From Sweltsa coloradensis (Eukaryota > Arthropoda > Insecta > Plecoptera > Chloroperlidae): 64,000 bases of DNA. Positions 11,190-22,859 of the stretch are shown here, piece after piece. A program made the translations under genes and the position numbers. The DNA is taken from the NCBI GenBank assembly GCA_024449915.1, contig JAMZAV010004545.1, positions 51,458-115,457 of the forward strand. The letters run 5' to 3'. The notes below the pieces were generated by a model, which worked only from the letters and a program-made list of their open reading frames with translations, had not been told where the DNA came from and made no database searches. Within the stretch, counting starts at the first letter, position 1. Each line of letters starts with the position of its first letter.

Positions 11190-13100
11190 CTAACTTAACA
11201 TGAAATGACTTAAGTACTTGCTGTGAACTCTATGTACTTTTCGAAAAACGATCTGTACCAAATTTACGTAAACAAAAAAAACTCCAAATCACTATGTCAG
11301 GTACCAATTTTCACTGTCCTGAACCAAGAAATGGCTATTAGCTTGCTGTGATCTATGAAACTTTTCGTAAAAACGTTCTTACCAATTAACAGTGAACTAA
11401 AAAATCTGTCCCAAAATCAGTGTACTAAATTTTTTTACTGTTCCCATAACTTTTTTCATTGTGTTTTCACTCATGAGAATGGCTTAAGTTCTACTCATAT
11501 GAAATCTATTAGAATCCTTTTCGTAAAACGAAAAAAGAACAAAAATAATTCCATCGTTATCCAAATTTACAGTGTCTTAAAAAATGCTGTCCCCAAATCA
11601 AAGTGTACTAAATTTTCACTGTCCTTAACATGAAATGACTCAACAGTTCTTGCTATAACTTCTCGTAAAAATCTACGATCTGTACGGCAATTTAACTACT
11701 AGAAAAACTTTCCAAATCAGTGTATCTAATTTTCACTGTCATTGGTTTTTTGCATTTTGTAAAGATTTTTTTTATTGGTGGGAGGGTTTTAAAAGATTTT
11801 ACATTAAAAAAAGTTTCTCGTTTTTTAATTTAAAAAAGAAAAAAAAAAAAAAGAATAATACACGTGAAATGGCTTTAAGTACTTGCTCAGAAACTATGAA
11901 GTGTTTTTCGTTTAAAAAATATCTGCGGTTAAATTTACAGTGTACTAAAATATATTGTACAAATAATATGTACTTAATTTTCAGCTTAAGCACTAGGTGT
12001 GTATCTGGTATTATTTTGGCTTTAAACATCTTACCTTTTTTACAGTGTACATGGAATAAAGTGTACGCAAAAACATTGTGTACAAATTTTCAATGTCCTA
12101 ATTAATTGTATGGCTTTAAAAAAGGCTTTAAAAAGGAACCGCAAGGACTAGACCAACACAAATAGCAAAATGCATACCCTTTTCGCATAAAAAATGTACC
12201 GGAAAATCACTAATGTGTGTGATGTCTACATATTGCAAAATTTTTATTCTCATAGCCTATACTTTCCCGAGCAGGTCAATTTTGTTCTAAGAACCGCAAG
12301 GAATAGACAAGACAAGTAGGTACCTCGTACCAGTTTCGCATAAGAGTGGTTGCGAAAATAACATAATGTTTGTGTTTTCACATTGCAATTTTTAAATGAT
12401 CTTTTTACTGTCCGGGGGTCAATTTTGGACTCAAGCACGATCCACAAGGTCCCAAACTCAAGTGTACTTATATTTTCACGTCGCTTAACATGAAATGACT
12501 CAAGTTCTTGCTATGAAACTTCTCTGTAAAAACGATCTGTAGCACTACAATTTACATACTTAGAAAAAACTGTTATCGAAATCGTGGCTTAAATTTCACT
12601 GTCGCTACTCCTAACACGTGAAATGGCTTAAGTACTTGCTCAGATTCGATAGAATTTTAATTCGTTTAAATACTGCGTAAATTTACAGTGTACTAAAAAT
12701 TCATATTGCACCAAAATCATTTTGTACTCAATTTTCAGCTTACGCACTATGGTGTGTATCTAGGTCATTATTTTGCTATAACAATTCTTACCTTTTTACA
12801 TGTAGCTGGAAATAAAGTGGTACCAAAAACATGGTGTGTACAGAATTATATCAATGTGCGCCATAAATTGTATGGCTTTAAAAAGTCCTTGCTAGTGAAT
12901 CTATGAAACTTTCGTGTAAGACGATCTGTATAAAATTTGCAGTGTGTAAAAAACTGTATCCAAAAATTACAGTGTACTAATTTTCACTGTCTTAAAATAA
13001 AAATGCTTAGTGGCGTGCCTTTTCGTTAAAATACTGTACTATAATTTGAAGTGTCCTAAAAATGAAGGCGGTTACCAAAATCTCACTGTCCCCAAAAGTA
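11190..13100. repeat. Degenerate 115-155 bp minisatellite, GTGTACTAAATTTTCACTGTC type (copy A)
   Basis: Successive units share the order ATGAAATGGCTTAAGTACTTGCT, ATGAATCTATGAAACTTTTCGTAAA, ACGATCTGTACCAAATTTACAGTG, TACTAAATTTTCACTGTCC. At least eight degenerate units are visible. One block of a second repeat type (GGAACCGCAAGGACTAGAC..., 12,125-12,435) is inserted in the middle. The block corresponds to 22,860-24,450. Short ORFs in it are chance. Confidence 0.75.
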
Positions 13101-13569
13101 TATTTTGATTTGAGTATTACATGCCAAAGGTGAAAGTGTCTCATCTCTTCCCTCCGCACCTAGTACAGCGTAAGTAAGCAGTCAGTAAGCTAATGAGTTA
13201 TTTCTTCAGTCGGTTAAGAAGTTTTAAAAGCAGTGTGTTTTTAGGATAGCTTGTTTTTTATGACATTTAAAAATTTAGTACAATCAGTGCACTCCGCACA
13301 TACATAACATAAACATACCATACATACAAGATAACATAAAGTTAGGCCTACTTTTAGGCGGTGAAATTTGAAGAAATAAAACTTTTTCACGTATCATTTT
13401 TTACATATTTTTATTTCACTTTCAATGGTGCTGAGACTTTTTTACCCAATGCCTTCGGCCTCGGTACATGAGTCACTTGATTATATTATTTACCCCTCGG
13501 CTTTTTATAAATGTACCAAAATATATGTACATAAATTTTTCAATTAAAAAAAATCATATCTCACAAGGA
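13101..13569. other. Non-repetitive spacer between minisatellites (copy A)
   Basis: AT-rich DNA with CATAACATAAACATACC words near 13,300. No exon or RNA gene is seen. It corresponds to 24,470-24,890. Confidence 0.5.
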
Positions 13570-14249
13570 TACTTACCGATCTGGTAATTTTTGATCACCA
13601 CAACGAAAGGCACAAGGCAAACACAAATAGTTACCTGATATCGTTTTGCATGACAAATGGGACCGAAATTACATAATGTGTGTGTATAATCTCATATTAC
13701 AATAATTTAAATCGCGAATACCGTCCGATACGATCAATTTTGGACTCAAACACCGCAGCACTTGGCCACACAATAGGAACCTGATACCCGTTTCGAAATA
13801 TGGAAAATGGCAACTGGAAAATTACATAGGGCGCGAATTGTGCAAATCACGATATTAGCAATTTTTAATCCAAGATACTGTCCGATTCGGTCAATTTTGA
13901 CTCAAAAGAACCGAAAGAACTAGACACACAAATAGGTACACTGATACCCGTTTCGCCTAAAAAGTGTACCGGAAAAATTACATTGGTGTATGAATGAAGT
14001 CAAGACTCAAGACAAATATTTACTTAGATACCCTTTTTCGCAAAAAAATGGGTAGCCGGAAAATTATATCATAGTGATTCCTTCATCAATTGCAATTTGT
14101 AATCTAATACTGTTCAATCAGTTTCAATTTGGATTCAAAATGACAAAAAACAGAACTTGACACAAATAACAAAATAGCTGCCCGATACCCGTTTCACATA
14201 AAATTGTGCTGGAATAATTACATTGTGTGCGACTACAAATTGCCATTTT
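13570..14249. repeat. Degenerate about 150 bp minisatellite, GATACCCGTTTCGCATAAAA type (copy A)
   Basis: Units follow the pattern ACCGCAAGAACTAGACAAACACAAATAGGTACCTGATACCCGTTTCGCATAAAAATGTACCGG, then AATTACATAATGTGTG, then CAATTTTTAAATCCAAATACTGTCCGAT and TCAATTTTGGACTCAAA, written here as separate words. About five units are recognisable. The counterpart is 24,890-25,612. Confidence 0.7.
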
Positions 14250-14986
14250 TTGGATTACGAAGCGAGAACTCAATTTTCACGCGACACCCCCAAACAATTA
14301 AGCTGCGGTTGTTTTTTTGTTTTTTGTTATTTTTTTGTCTGTTTTTCCTGTCTGTTTGTTCGCTCTTTAACCGGCAAATCGGCATATGCGATCTTGATGA
14401 AATTGTAGGGGACCTTCGAATCTCTGAACTAGCACTTGCTACGTTTTTCGTATGGCATATCGAAGAAATATTACTCATGAATATCGTACTTTTACGATTT
14501 TTTTCGTATTTTTTAGTGCGATATTTCGTGACATTTGGACGAGGGGGATTCTCCAAAACGGGTGGGGCTAAACGTCATATGTGTCACATGGACATTTGGG
14601 TAATGGTGTGTATTGGCTTTCTGAAGAAAAGTGAAAAGTTAGCCAGTTCATCCTTATAAATGAAGTTTTAATATAGTTTTTTGAGGTTTTAAGTGAACAA
14701 TTACTAACATAGAACTTGACAACAATCACCTACAATGCATTCAAAAGCACCACAACACACCATACACCAAGATTTTAATATTTTATCCAGGAGTCAGGTC
14801 CTCTAGACTAGATGGTGGGTGTGGATTTTATCACAAGTAAAGGTTTATCACCGGTTTACCCAAATACCTTGCAATCATAAATATATTGGAACGCGACGGT
14901 CGTAATTTTAAATTTTTAAGAATGTGCAATTGGTCTAGCGATAGCAGTGCTCGCTATCAACGCGTGCCGAAGCTAGCGTTTCCTAG
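14250..14986 (+). mobile_element. Family-2 repeat, second location (copy A)
   Basis: It begins GGATTACGAAGCGAGAACTC and ends TAGCGTTTCCTAG followed by T, inserted at the end of the minisatellite. Its interior matches the other family-2 members through GATCTTGATGAAATTGTAGG and ATGAATATCGTACTTTTACG. The 151-residue plus-strand ORF at 14,204-14,659 crosses the repeat boundary and contains homopolymer-coded phenylalanine/leucine, so it is not a gene. Confidence 0.5.
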
Positions 14987-15496
14987 TGCAAATGATAGTT
15001 ACGGGTTGTTTTTTGCAGTGCTATAGTAAAATATATAACATTGGAGTTTCACTATCTAAATTACAATAATTATCTTAACTCATTGTATTTACATTATTGG
15101 AACATAATAAGAATGTATGATTACTAAAATTATTGTAAGAAGGAAATTAGAACCTTTCTAGCTGTTTTGCTGTCATACAAAAAAAAAACGCGTAGATATT
15201 TACTTAGATAGTTATAGTCAGGTATAAGGTGTGCAAACAAGCCGAACCTTCTTTTCGTCAGGAGATCGTAAAACAATGAACTCAAGTCTAAATTTTGTAG
15301 GAATGTTATGAATGAGATGATGCATAATGGGAAAACAATTAGTTGGGCGGTAGGTCGAGAATCGACTCCGCAACCTCTGAATTGTAATCCAGTGCGTCGC
15401 ACAACATTTATGATGTAATTTGTGTGAAATATCACTACAATTAAATAACTAATAAATGAATGGTTGACAATGACGCGATGGGTTGAGTCTTCACAG

Positions 15497-15775
15497 CCAC
15501 CCTTAGTCAATGGTCAAGCAAGACAATCCTCCATAAAACAGTTTTATCCGTCACATTAAATACGAATGCGATGACAAACAACAACCTCAGTTGTAAAGCT
15601 TGTGGCAAAATTTTTCGAGCACTTGTTCCACCTTATATAACCACTTCAAACACGATTGCGGGAAGGAGCCGTCCAGTTTTCCGCGTGTACAAGTGTTCCT
15701 ATCGAGCCACATACTAAATTTAATTTGGCGCGTCATTTATAACGCAAGCACAATACACGGAGAATTGCACTATAA
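15497..15775 (+). CDS. Lola-like zinc-finger terminal exon A, frameshifted
   Basis: A TCTTCACAG splice acceptor (ends 15,496) precedes a segment encoding two finger-like modules. In mixed frames one can read the CKACGK start of a finger, a YNHFKHDCGKEP linker and a SYRAT..F segment ending near a TAA at 15,773. The CX2C...HX4C pattern is that of the C-terminal fingers of lola-type BTB/zinc-finger proteins, which are DNA-binding transcription factors. At least three single-base indels break the frame compared with paralogue B at 26,851-27,121. In the first finger, AAATTTTTCGAGCACTTG here corresponds to AAATGTTTCGACACGTG in B. The 3' flank contains AATAAA at 15,963. It is either a decayed exon or a real exon with assembly errors. 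The BTB exon is not in this window. Confidence 0.55.
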
Positions 15776-15962
15776 ATATTTCAGATGTTTTAATACATTT
15801 TAGGCCGTGTTCATTATTTATTTTATTATGTTCTGAGGTGTTTGCAAACGTCATGATTGTATTGCAACTAGAACGATGTGCTAAGATATTGTGAACATTC
15901 AAGTCGCCAACTACATGCAGTAGAAATCACTGTGGTAATGTCATTTGCCATTTTTCTGGCCT

Positions 15963-15968
15963 AATAAA
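15963..15968 (+). promoter_or_regulatory. Candidate polyadenylation signal of exon A
   Basis: AATAAA lies about 190 bases after the stop, inside a 3' flank (CATTTGCCATTTTTCTGGCCTAATAAATATT) shared with exon B and, in diverged form, exon E. Conservation beyond the coding part supports a terminal exon with its own 3' UTR. Confidence 0.5.
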
Positions 15969-16227
15969 TATTATTGTTAGATTATCGCATAATTCCCATT
16001 TTCTCGCTCATGCCAAATTTTCATTACATTGGGCTTTATCGTCATCCTCACCTCCATGCACTTCTCGTAGCAGGCGCATTGCCCGACGACAAATCGGATA
16101 ACGTAAAAAGATTTTCTAAATCAATTCTTTTTATAAAAGTAAACTTAATAAAAACCTTCTTCTGTAATACATCCTGTATATGAAGCTTATAACACTTGAT
16201 TTGCTCATTGCTTGCTGATATTTTCGT

Positions 16228-16270
16228 AATCAATGGCCTGTGGGTTTGACTAATGTCTAATAATCGTCTT
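16228..16270. other. Junction between duplication copies
   Basis: About 43 bases (AATCAATGGCCTGTGGG...) lie between the end of copy A and the start of copy B and match neither outer boundary. No obvious microhomology or element end is seen. Confidence 0.6.
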
Positions 16271-16290
16271 ACATTTTTGTGGGAACAACA

Positions 16291-16385
16291 ACATAATAAT
16301 AATAATAATAATAATAATATAATAATAATAATAATAATGATAATAATAATAATAATAATAATATAATAATAATAATAATAATAAT
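16291..16385. repeat. AAT microsatellite
   Basis: Nearly uninterrupted (AAT)n. It creates a false tyrosine/isoleucine-rich minus-strand ORF at 16,048-16,416. Confidence 0.9.
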
Positions 16386-16559
16386 ACAGCAGAAAGAAAA
16401 CATCATCTACAAACAATATTACAATTTATAAATGACTTATTTTAGTTAGAGTTAAGACAAAAGTAATAATGTATGTAATAGGTACACATGGAAGTACTTG
16501 ACGTAAGTCCGTACAACATGTTAGCTCCGGTTTTAACCGGGTTTGTATGAATTACATCC

Positions 16560-16564
16560 AATAA

Positions 16565-16624
<60 letters not shown>
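16560..16624. repeat. AAT microsatellite
   Basis: Pure (AAT)n, longer than the matching tract near 4,860-4,897 in copy A. Confidence 0.9.
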
Positions 16625-16625
<1 letters not shown>

Positions 16626-17534
16626 TGAAATTATTTATACCATAAACTTATTATGATACTTATATGATTATTATCAAAATATTATTTTTGGGTTGTTCAA
16701 AGGTGATTTACATGTCACGCTGAACGATGAGTGTTATCGTTGAGCCATCGTTCTCTACGTGAAAGATGGTAATATATTTTTAGATTGTTTGAAGAAACGA
16801 ACACGAACCACGTACTTTGTTTTATTAGCATCCAGTAGACTTTGCAAACAAAAGTATCGGACTTAATTATTGGGACTTGGCAGTGTGCATGATCGACGTG
16901 TTGCGCACTGGTAATGGTGTGCTGGGCCAGTGCTGGCACTGCATATTACGACAAATGTATCTCGTCCAATATCACGTGCAGGGACTACACTGGCACGGTA
17001 CCGTTTTGGCGTACACTATTCTGAATGGTTGGCCTGAACGTAAGATGTACCGGCCCAGCACTTGTCAACCGTAACCATGCCAGTAGGCTTCATTGCGCCA
17101 GCATGACCGGCACTGGGCCTGAATGCTGCCTTAGTCTACGTGTTTGCTGGGCAGGTGGCGGAGATCTAGAGGACCTTGGTTGAGGGTGGCGAGCAACCTC
17201 GGGTCGGAAGTAGCTTTTGTTGATTGTTGTAATAGTTTTCAGGATACCCACACACTAGCTTATTGTATTGATTATGGTTCAATTGACCGCTCGGCTAACA
17301 AGGCATAATAATAATATAAACATACCTACACTTCTTCAAGGGTCACTTTCTCGCAGACAAGTTTGTTTTTCAATTACCAATCTCATAAGTGAACCTCTAT
17401 TATCTAATTTGTTTATGCTGTAAGACTAATTGCGATCTCGAATTAAAAACCAAACAAATATGTTGATTATTGAATTAGTTATAAAAACAATATATAAATT
17501 TTCGACGCGGTTTTACCCAAGATCCTTGTTTTTT

Positions 17535-18180
17535 GAGCGAGCGAAGCGAGCGTCTCCACTTGACTCTTATGGCTCGAATGTCTGTTTTTTTTTTTTTCTG
17601 TTACTGCTTCGATACAGGTCGCACCGTTTCTCTGATCGACCTGAAATTTTGCACACATGTACATACCACCTAGGCGGGTTGCTGTATAGTTTTGTGGCAA
17701 AATCGTTCAAAAAATTAAAAAGTTACATTAAAGTTAATTGAAAGTTTTTTTTCAAACTTTAACGGAGACAAAATCTGAGGTGGCCAAATCATTTAGAATG
17801 TCCGTCCGATCACGAATATGTTATTTTTATTTTGATCCGATAAGTAGTGTAGTCGGAAATTACATTATAACAAAGTCCCGTTACCATGGCAACGGCGCAC
17901 GTGGTTTCAGGTCACTATGCACTGCCACCTAGAAGTAATCAAAACACTATCGAGGAAGCAGTGTATTATTTGTAACCAAGAGTTTAACAAGGAAATGATG
18001 TCAAGGTCTTCTAGATGGCGGTGGATTTTATCCATTCTCTCCTATTTTTCAAATTTTCAGCTAAATCGGTCAAGACCTTAAAGACTTATTGGTATGTAAC
18101 ATTATGGGAATGTCTTACTCGGGTCGTGTTGCACGTACCGGTGCTCGCTCAACAACGCGTCCAACTGAGCATTTTCCTAG
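17535..18180 (+). mobile_element. Family-1 repeat (copy B)
   Basis: It begins GAGCGAGCGAAGCGAGCGTC and ends GAGCATTTTCCTAG followed by T. The 3' part can form a TGCTC...GAGCA hairpin just upstream of the CTAG terminus. It is the better-preserved partner of 5,815-6,471. It contains the X-box-like palindrome at 17,880 and a GTCAAGGTCTTCTAGATGG segment also present in family-2 copies (14,790, 26,150). That shared segment suggests families 1 and 2 are related. There is no ORF. Confidence 0.5.
17880..17893. promoter_or_regulatory. RFX X-box-like palindrome GTTACCATGGCAAC
   Basis: The 14-mer matches the known RFX-factor X-box consensus GTYRCCATRGYAAC on both halves. In copy A the site is damaged (GTTACAATGCAAC, about 6,170). 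The reversed relatives near 27,686 and 27,992 keep only a CCATGG core. As the site sits in a mobile repeat, its function is unproven. Confidence 0.4.
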
Positions 18181-18248
18181 TATCATATATAACGTGTACA
18201 ACTACAAATAAAATATGTTTCTTTCCAAGGCTTGTCTGTGGTTTAGAT

Positions 18249-20099
18249 CAGTGGTTCTCAACCGGATGGTCCGCGGTGGTAGAGGACGGATTACATTTTA
18301 ATGTATGTTATGCGTTATAAATTTATTGGATGAGCGAAGCGAAGACTTCAATTTCACTGACCCCCAAAAAATTTAGCTCCAATGTTTTTTTTTTTTTTTT
18401 TTTTTTTTGTATTTTTGTCTGTTTGTTAGCAGGATTCCGGGCAAACGACACAAGCGATCTTGATGAAAATTTGAGGGGACCTTCGAAATCTCTGAACTTA
18501 GAGGTGTATTGTTTTTCGGTACAATCGAAGAAATATTTCTCATGAATATCGTACTTTTACGATTTTTTTCAATTTTTAGTGCGATATTTTCGTAACATTT
18601 GGGCCGATTCTGACCAAACGGGTGGGGCTACAATGTTCATATTACACATGGACATTAAGGAAATGGTGATGTTGTACCTTTTGAAAGAAAAAAGTTGGAA
18701 AAGTTACCCAGAATCCATAAAATAAAGCTTTTAATATAAGTTTTTTACGGTTTAGTGCGATATTTTCGTGCCATTTGGGCCGATTATGACCAAATGGGTG
18801 GGGCTACAACGTTCATATTATACATGGACATTAAGGTTATGGTGATGTAGTACCTTTTGAAAGAAAAAGTTGGAAAAGTTAGCCATAATCCATAGAAATA
18901 AAGATTTTAATGTAAGTTTTTTACGGTAAATAATAACATTTGACAAGTAGGCCTAGGGCCTAACAATAGAAACTTGGCAACAATCACCTACAATGCATAG
19001 GCAGTAAAGCAAAACACTTGTAAAGTAAAGATATCCCACGCAAACTAAAAACTTAAAAAAAGCTCATCCATCAACGCGGCGGGACTTTAGCGTTTTCCTA
19101 GTATTATTAATTACATACATTTTTAACATCCTGTTATTTTCATTTTCTCTTTGAGCGTAACTTGCAAAATACAAACAGAACGTACCATTGATCATTGTCA
19201 ACTTAGCATTTGCATAGCTCATAAGTTCTGCTTTGTAATATGTTTGATACACCCCCCCCCCCCCCTCCTCAAAACCCTCCTTGTGCCAAACCACACCATG
19301 TATACTTCGTACCAATATTTAATATATCGTGGTTTTATTTATTAAATAGTATTATTTTGTTTCAAATAAAGAAAACATAAATAATCAGTTCATTACAGTT
19401 TTATCAAAGAAAATAATGCGTTTTGCGTTTGTATTCCCATGTGCTGTGAGAAGAGAATCGTCACTAAAGGGAGGTGAAGGGGCACATAGTGATCAGTAAT
19501 AAAGAAATTATATAATCTGCTGATGAAAAACTAAACAAAGTGCCAAAAGAAAATCAAATTCTGAATATAATATGTAAAATAACTTTTCATTTCCCATGGG
19601 AACAGCAGGCACCAAATCCTCAAAGTATGATGTTTGCAGGTGCAAACTTTTTTGCAAAAAAATCATTATGCATTTGTTTGTAAAAGATGCATAAAAGATG
19701 CACGAAATAAATAGTTTCAATAAAAAACAAATCCGCAGCTGTCTGCTCACAATAACTAATAATTAATTTCTCACCTTCTACTAAGTCAGGCTGCAGATAA
19801 AGTTTCACATTTTTTTGTAAGGGTACCTACGTAAAACAAAAAAATAGTTTACAATGGGGGCAAGCCGAGAGAGTTTGAGGTAAAACTGCTACAAAAACAG
19901 TTAGTTTTATAACTACGACAATTAATGATAGTCTCTCGATGCCCTACCCTACTTTAACAAGAATATTATGGTTCTCTCCTTTATATGACACCCCCCCCCC
20001 CCCCCCATAACTATAGGGCCTAATTTTGAATGTGGTGGTCCATCCGATTTATGAGATTGTGAAGGTGGTCCGTGTGCAACAAAGGGTTGAGAAACACTG
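18249..20099. mobile_element. Non-autonomous hAT element with perfect 8 bp target duplication (copy B)
   Basis: Starts CAGTGGTTCTCAACCGG and ends CAACAAAGGGTTGAGAAACACTG, giving terminal inverted repeats of about 15 bp. GTTTAGAT lies exactly at both outer flanks (18,241-18,248 and 20,100-20,107). The length is 1,851 bp with no transposase. The interior contains the nested family-2 repeat at 18,328-19,101 and C-runs at 19,252 and 19,990. hAT transposases are known to make 8 bp target duplications, so the class call is firm even without an ORF. Confidence 0.9.
18328..19101 (+). mobile_element. Family-2 repeat nested in hAT (copy B)
   Basis: Starts TTGGATGAGCGAAGCGAAGAC and ends TTTAGCGTTTTCCTAG plus T. 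The 3' end has AACGC...GCGTT able to pair immediately before CCTAG. A roughly 170 bp internal unit around GGGCCGATT.TGACCAAA occurs twice (18,600 and 18,777). Confidence 0.5.
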
Positions 20100-20339
20100 G
20101 TTTAGATAATACAAAAATATACATGAAACATCTGCGATATGTGTGTTACTACAATAACAAAACATAAAATCTCAGTAGGAATTCCATAAACGATTAAATT
20201 ACATAATAAGGAACAAGAAAATAATTGACGTAAAAAAGGAACAATTCAATATTACTATAATATAAGTGTTGCGTCATGGAGGGGGTAGTGGTTAGAAACT
20301 GTCACCTTCTATGCGTATAGTTTCAAGATAACGATTTTT

Positions 20340-20349
20340 TTATTATTAT

Positions 20350-20384
<35 letters not shown>
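20340..20384. repeat. AAT microsatellite
   Basis: (TTA)n followed by (AAT)n, counterpart of 8,584-8,634. Confidence 0.85.
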
Positions 20385-20385
<1 letters not shown>

Positions 20386-20904
20386 GGTGTATTACGGCCC
20401 TCGATCCCAGGCAGTGGCAATCCTGGTTTAAATTTGTCCAGTATTTTCCTCCGCACGTAACTGTTGCTGGGATTGGGTAGTATAAATTAGCTCTTGTACA
20501 TACCTCACCAACTTTATTAATACCCTATTACAAGTTTACCATTTGGTCAACCCAGAACAACCTGATGTACGTCTATCTATACCCTATACGCCGAACGAAC
20601 ATAGGTGATGGGGGGGGAGGGGGGCAGCAAAAAATTCGTATTATTAGTGTTGGTTTAAATTCGTATTAAATTTGTTAACAAGCTAATCATATCAAATTGA
20701 TTTTTAACTTTATTTATAGATTCATTTACTCATATACACGCTTCTTCACAGCTTCTTTTCCCGATAGAGGTAGCACTGCAGACGCGCAAGACATTTGACA
20801 TATTGTGTGTCGCTGCTAGTAATCCTAACCCTAACGTTTTGAACGTTGCCAATCATTGTGTTCCCAGCGTACAAACATATCAGTGACGTTTGTTTTATGA
20901 TATT

Positions 20905-21030
20905 TGAAAAGATAAGTGGTGACAGTTGCGGATGAATGCTCAGCACACAAAGATATACGCCTACATTGTGCGGGATTCGAACTCGTGTCCCTGGGTACCA
21001 CATACTTTGGACCAACCTGCAAAGGAGGGC
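20905..21030 (-). mobile_element. tRNA-derived SINE (copy B)
   Basis: On the minus strand the order is TTTGCAGGTTGGTCCAAAG (A-box-like, with a GGTTGG D-loop), then GGTACCCAGGGACACGAGTTCGAATCCCG in two adjoining words. The GAGTTCGAATCCC part is a perfect Pol III B box. The downstream body matches 9,175-9,300. A head of this kind is typical of tRNA-related SINEs. The cloverleaf is not good enough for a functional tRNA. Confidence 0.6.
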
Positions 21031-21584
21031 GGGGGACTCAAACTCATAGAACAGGGCAAACAATTCTCGGAATCAGCCTAAAGCACCCGCGCAAATCTCA
21101 AAAAGAGGTCATTCCTCCGCCCTTGTGACAATACAAGTAACTCTTCCATGACTTGAGAAGGAGGACTATCTGACCTGACGGCATTCGGTGTGTTGCTGCT
21201 AACCCAACCTGACGTGTGCAGAAGGTGTTTTGAGTTACCCTGACAGTGTTACCCAACACTTATTTTATTTGTTCATTATTCCATTCTATATTTCGGTATC
21301 GTATACGGGCTATATCGATAAACGATCAAGTATTGAAAATGCGGGACGTAATGTAAAATAGTAGGTTTCGTAGAATTAATAGAACAATCATAATGAGTCA
21401 TGATATGTGATTGTGATAAATGTAAGTAGTAAATAAGGTAAACATTTTGTGAACGTAACTTGTGAGTGCAAGAAACTATACTTCGTACTTCGTGGACGCT
21501 ATCGATAAACGCTCAAGTTATTCAAAATGCGGGATGTAATGTAAAATAGTAGGCTTTACAGAAGGCGAGCTCTGGCAAGTGGCA

Positions 21585-21690
21585 ATCGTCGTCGGGGACC
21601 TTACCCCATTCTCTTGACGACCCCTCGACGACGATGACACCACGAACGATGACGAAGACAATGACGACCGCGACGTGAGAACCCCCTTTC
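21585..21690. repeat. GACGA-rich low-complexity tract (copy B)
   Basis: Counterpart of 9,835-9,940, made of CGTCG and GACGATGAC words. Confidence 0.6.
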
Positions 21691-21831
21691 CTCCCCTTAC
21701 CCGTGGCTGGTTCTGACCCCCCCCCCTAGGTTAGAGTGTGGTGTATTATGACCTAACGGTTGACGCGTCCTTATTAATCCAAATAAACCAAAATTATATT
21801 CTATAATATAATAAAAAAAACTATTATTTTA

Positions 21832-21832
<1 letters not shown>

Positions 21833-21907
<75 letters not shown>
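21833..21907. repeat. TTA microsatellite (long allele)
   Basis: About 25 nearly perfect TTA units. Copy A has a shorter, interrupted tract at 10,118-10,175. Confidence 0.9.
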
Positions 21908-21908
<1 letters not shown>

Positions 21909-22859
21909 GTTATAATTACTATAATATATATTATTATTATATTATACAATATTCATTATTTATATTATTTTATTATTATTGTTTGTAATTAGAGTACGTA
22001 TGGTAATTAACTCAAAAGCTGAGACCTTTCGTAGCTTGTGCGGATCTCGGTTGTCGGCTCATCACTCTATCGAGTTCATGTTGACAGAAAATTCTCTACT
22101 TTGCAATCTGTATTTCTCTGCAGGTGTTTTCGAATGAATGAGTTTACTCCGAACACGGTCTTTTGTTACCCTTCGCCGCCGTAGTCCTATGCCTTGAGGG
22201 CTCAACCCTCCTCGACTGCACGAGTGTCACAGAGCTCGCTCAAGAAGTTCGCGGTTTCTCCACCGCATGGAGGCACTGTCCATGCGTTGACACAAAATCG
22301 CATTTTTATTTTTTTAAAGCTAAATAAAATAAAATAATGACATTTCGACCTTGCAGTTTCTTTTAATATCTCTTAACACAGTCTCGTGTTTTTTTTTTAG
22401 ACTTATACGATCAAAAATACGAACTGGCAACTTATCAACCTTTTGTGACACTACACATAATCAAATTGAAATAGCTAGGCAAAGACACCATTTGTTTTGG
22501 ATGAAATTTATATTATTCACTAGAAAGAGCATAAAATTCTGAAGGTATCCGTACCAAAGACTTGTATGTTGACTGTTTGATGTCCTTCAAAATAAATAGA
22601 ATGTGGGACATTTATTTTGTTTGAGAAATGGACGACACACAGCCTTAACCCATCCTATCCAACATCCTCACTCCTTCCCATTAACCCCCCGCGTCTTCAC
22701 TTACGTTCTTCCCTTTGGAGTTCTTCCCTTTGGAGGGAAGAAAACATGGTGGTAATCCACAATTATGGAAAAATAAAATTTGGAAGATTCCAATAAAACT
22801 TGACATGGGCACTGATAACTCTACTGTTGAGTGCCCTAAAATAACATTAACTAACGAAC

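Larger units (their letters stand above)
4545..16227 (+). repeat. Tandem segmental duplication, copy A (about 11.7 kb)
   Basis: The block is collinear over its whole length with 16,271-27,573. Matching landmarks are the AAT arrays (4,565 and 16,291), the region around 5,150 and 16,876, the hAT left end (6,541 and 18,249), the SINE (9,210 and 20,960), the minisatellites (11,190 and 22,860), the CCTAGT-ended repeats (14,250 and 25,613) and the zinc-finger exon (15,497 and 26,851). Homology begins at the ACATTTTTTTGGGAACAACA segment and ends near TTGCTGATATTTTCGT. Differences from copy B are mostly single-base gains and losses. Copy A also has two long homopolymer insertions that B lacks. The stretches 7,370-8,340, 8,640-9,170, 9,300-9,830 and 10,180-11,000 contain no recognisable gene. 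Confidence 0.9.

Noticed and set aside
14204..14659. 151-residue plus-strand ORF, among the longest in the window
   Set aside because: It crosses the minisatellite/family-2 repeat boundary, includes T-run-coded phenylalanine, and is not conserved as an ORF in copy B.
15340..15420. tRNA-like segment GAATCGACTCCGC (also 26,705)
   Set aside because: B-box similarity is weak and no A box lies at the proper distance.
16048..16416. 122-residue minus-strand ORF with long tyrosine/isoleucine/leucine runs
   Set aside because: Product of an AAT microsatellite and the copy A/B junction.
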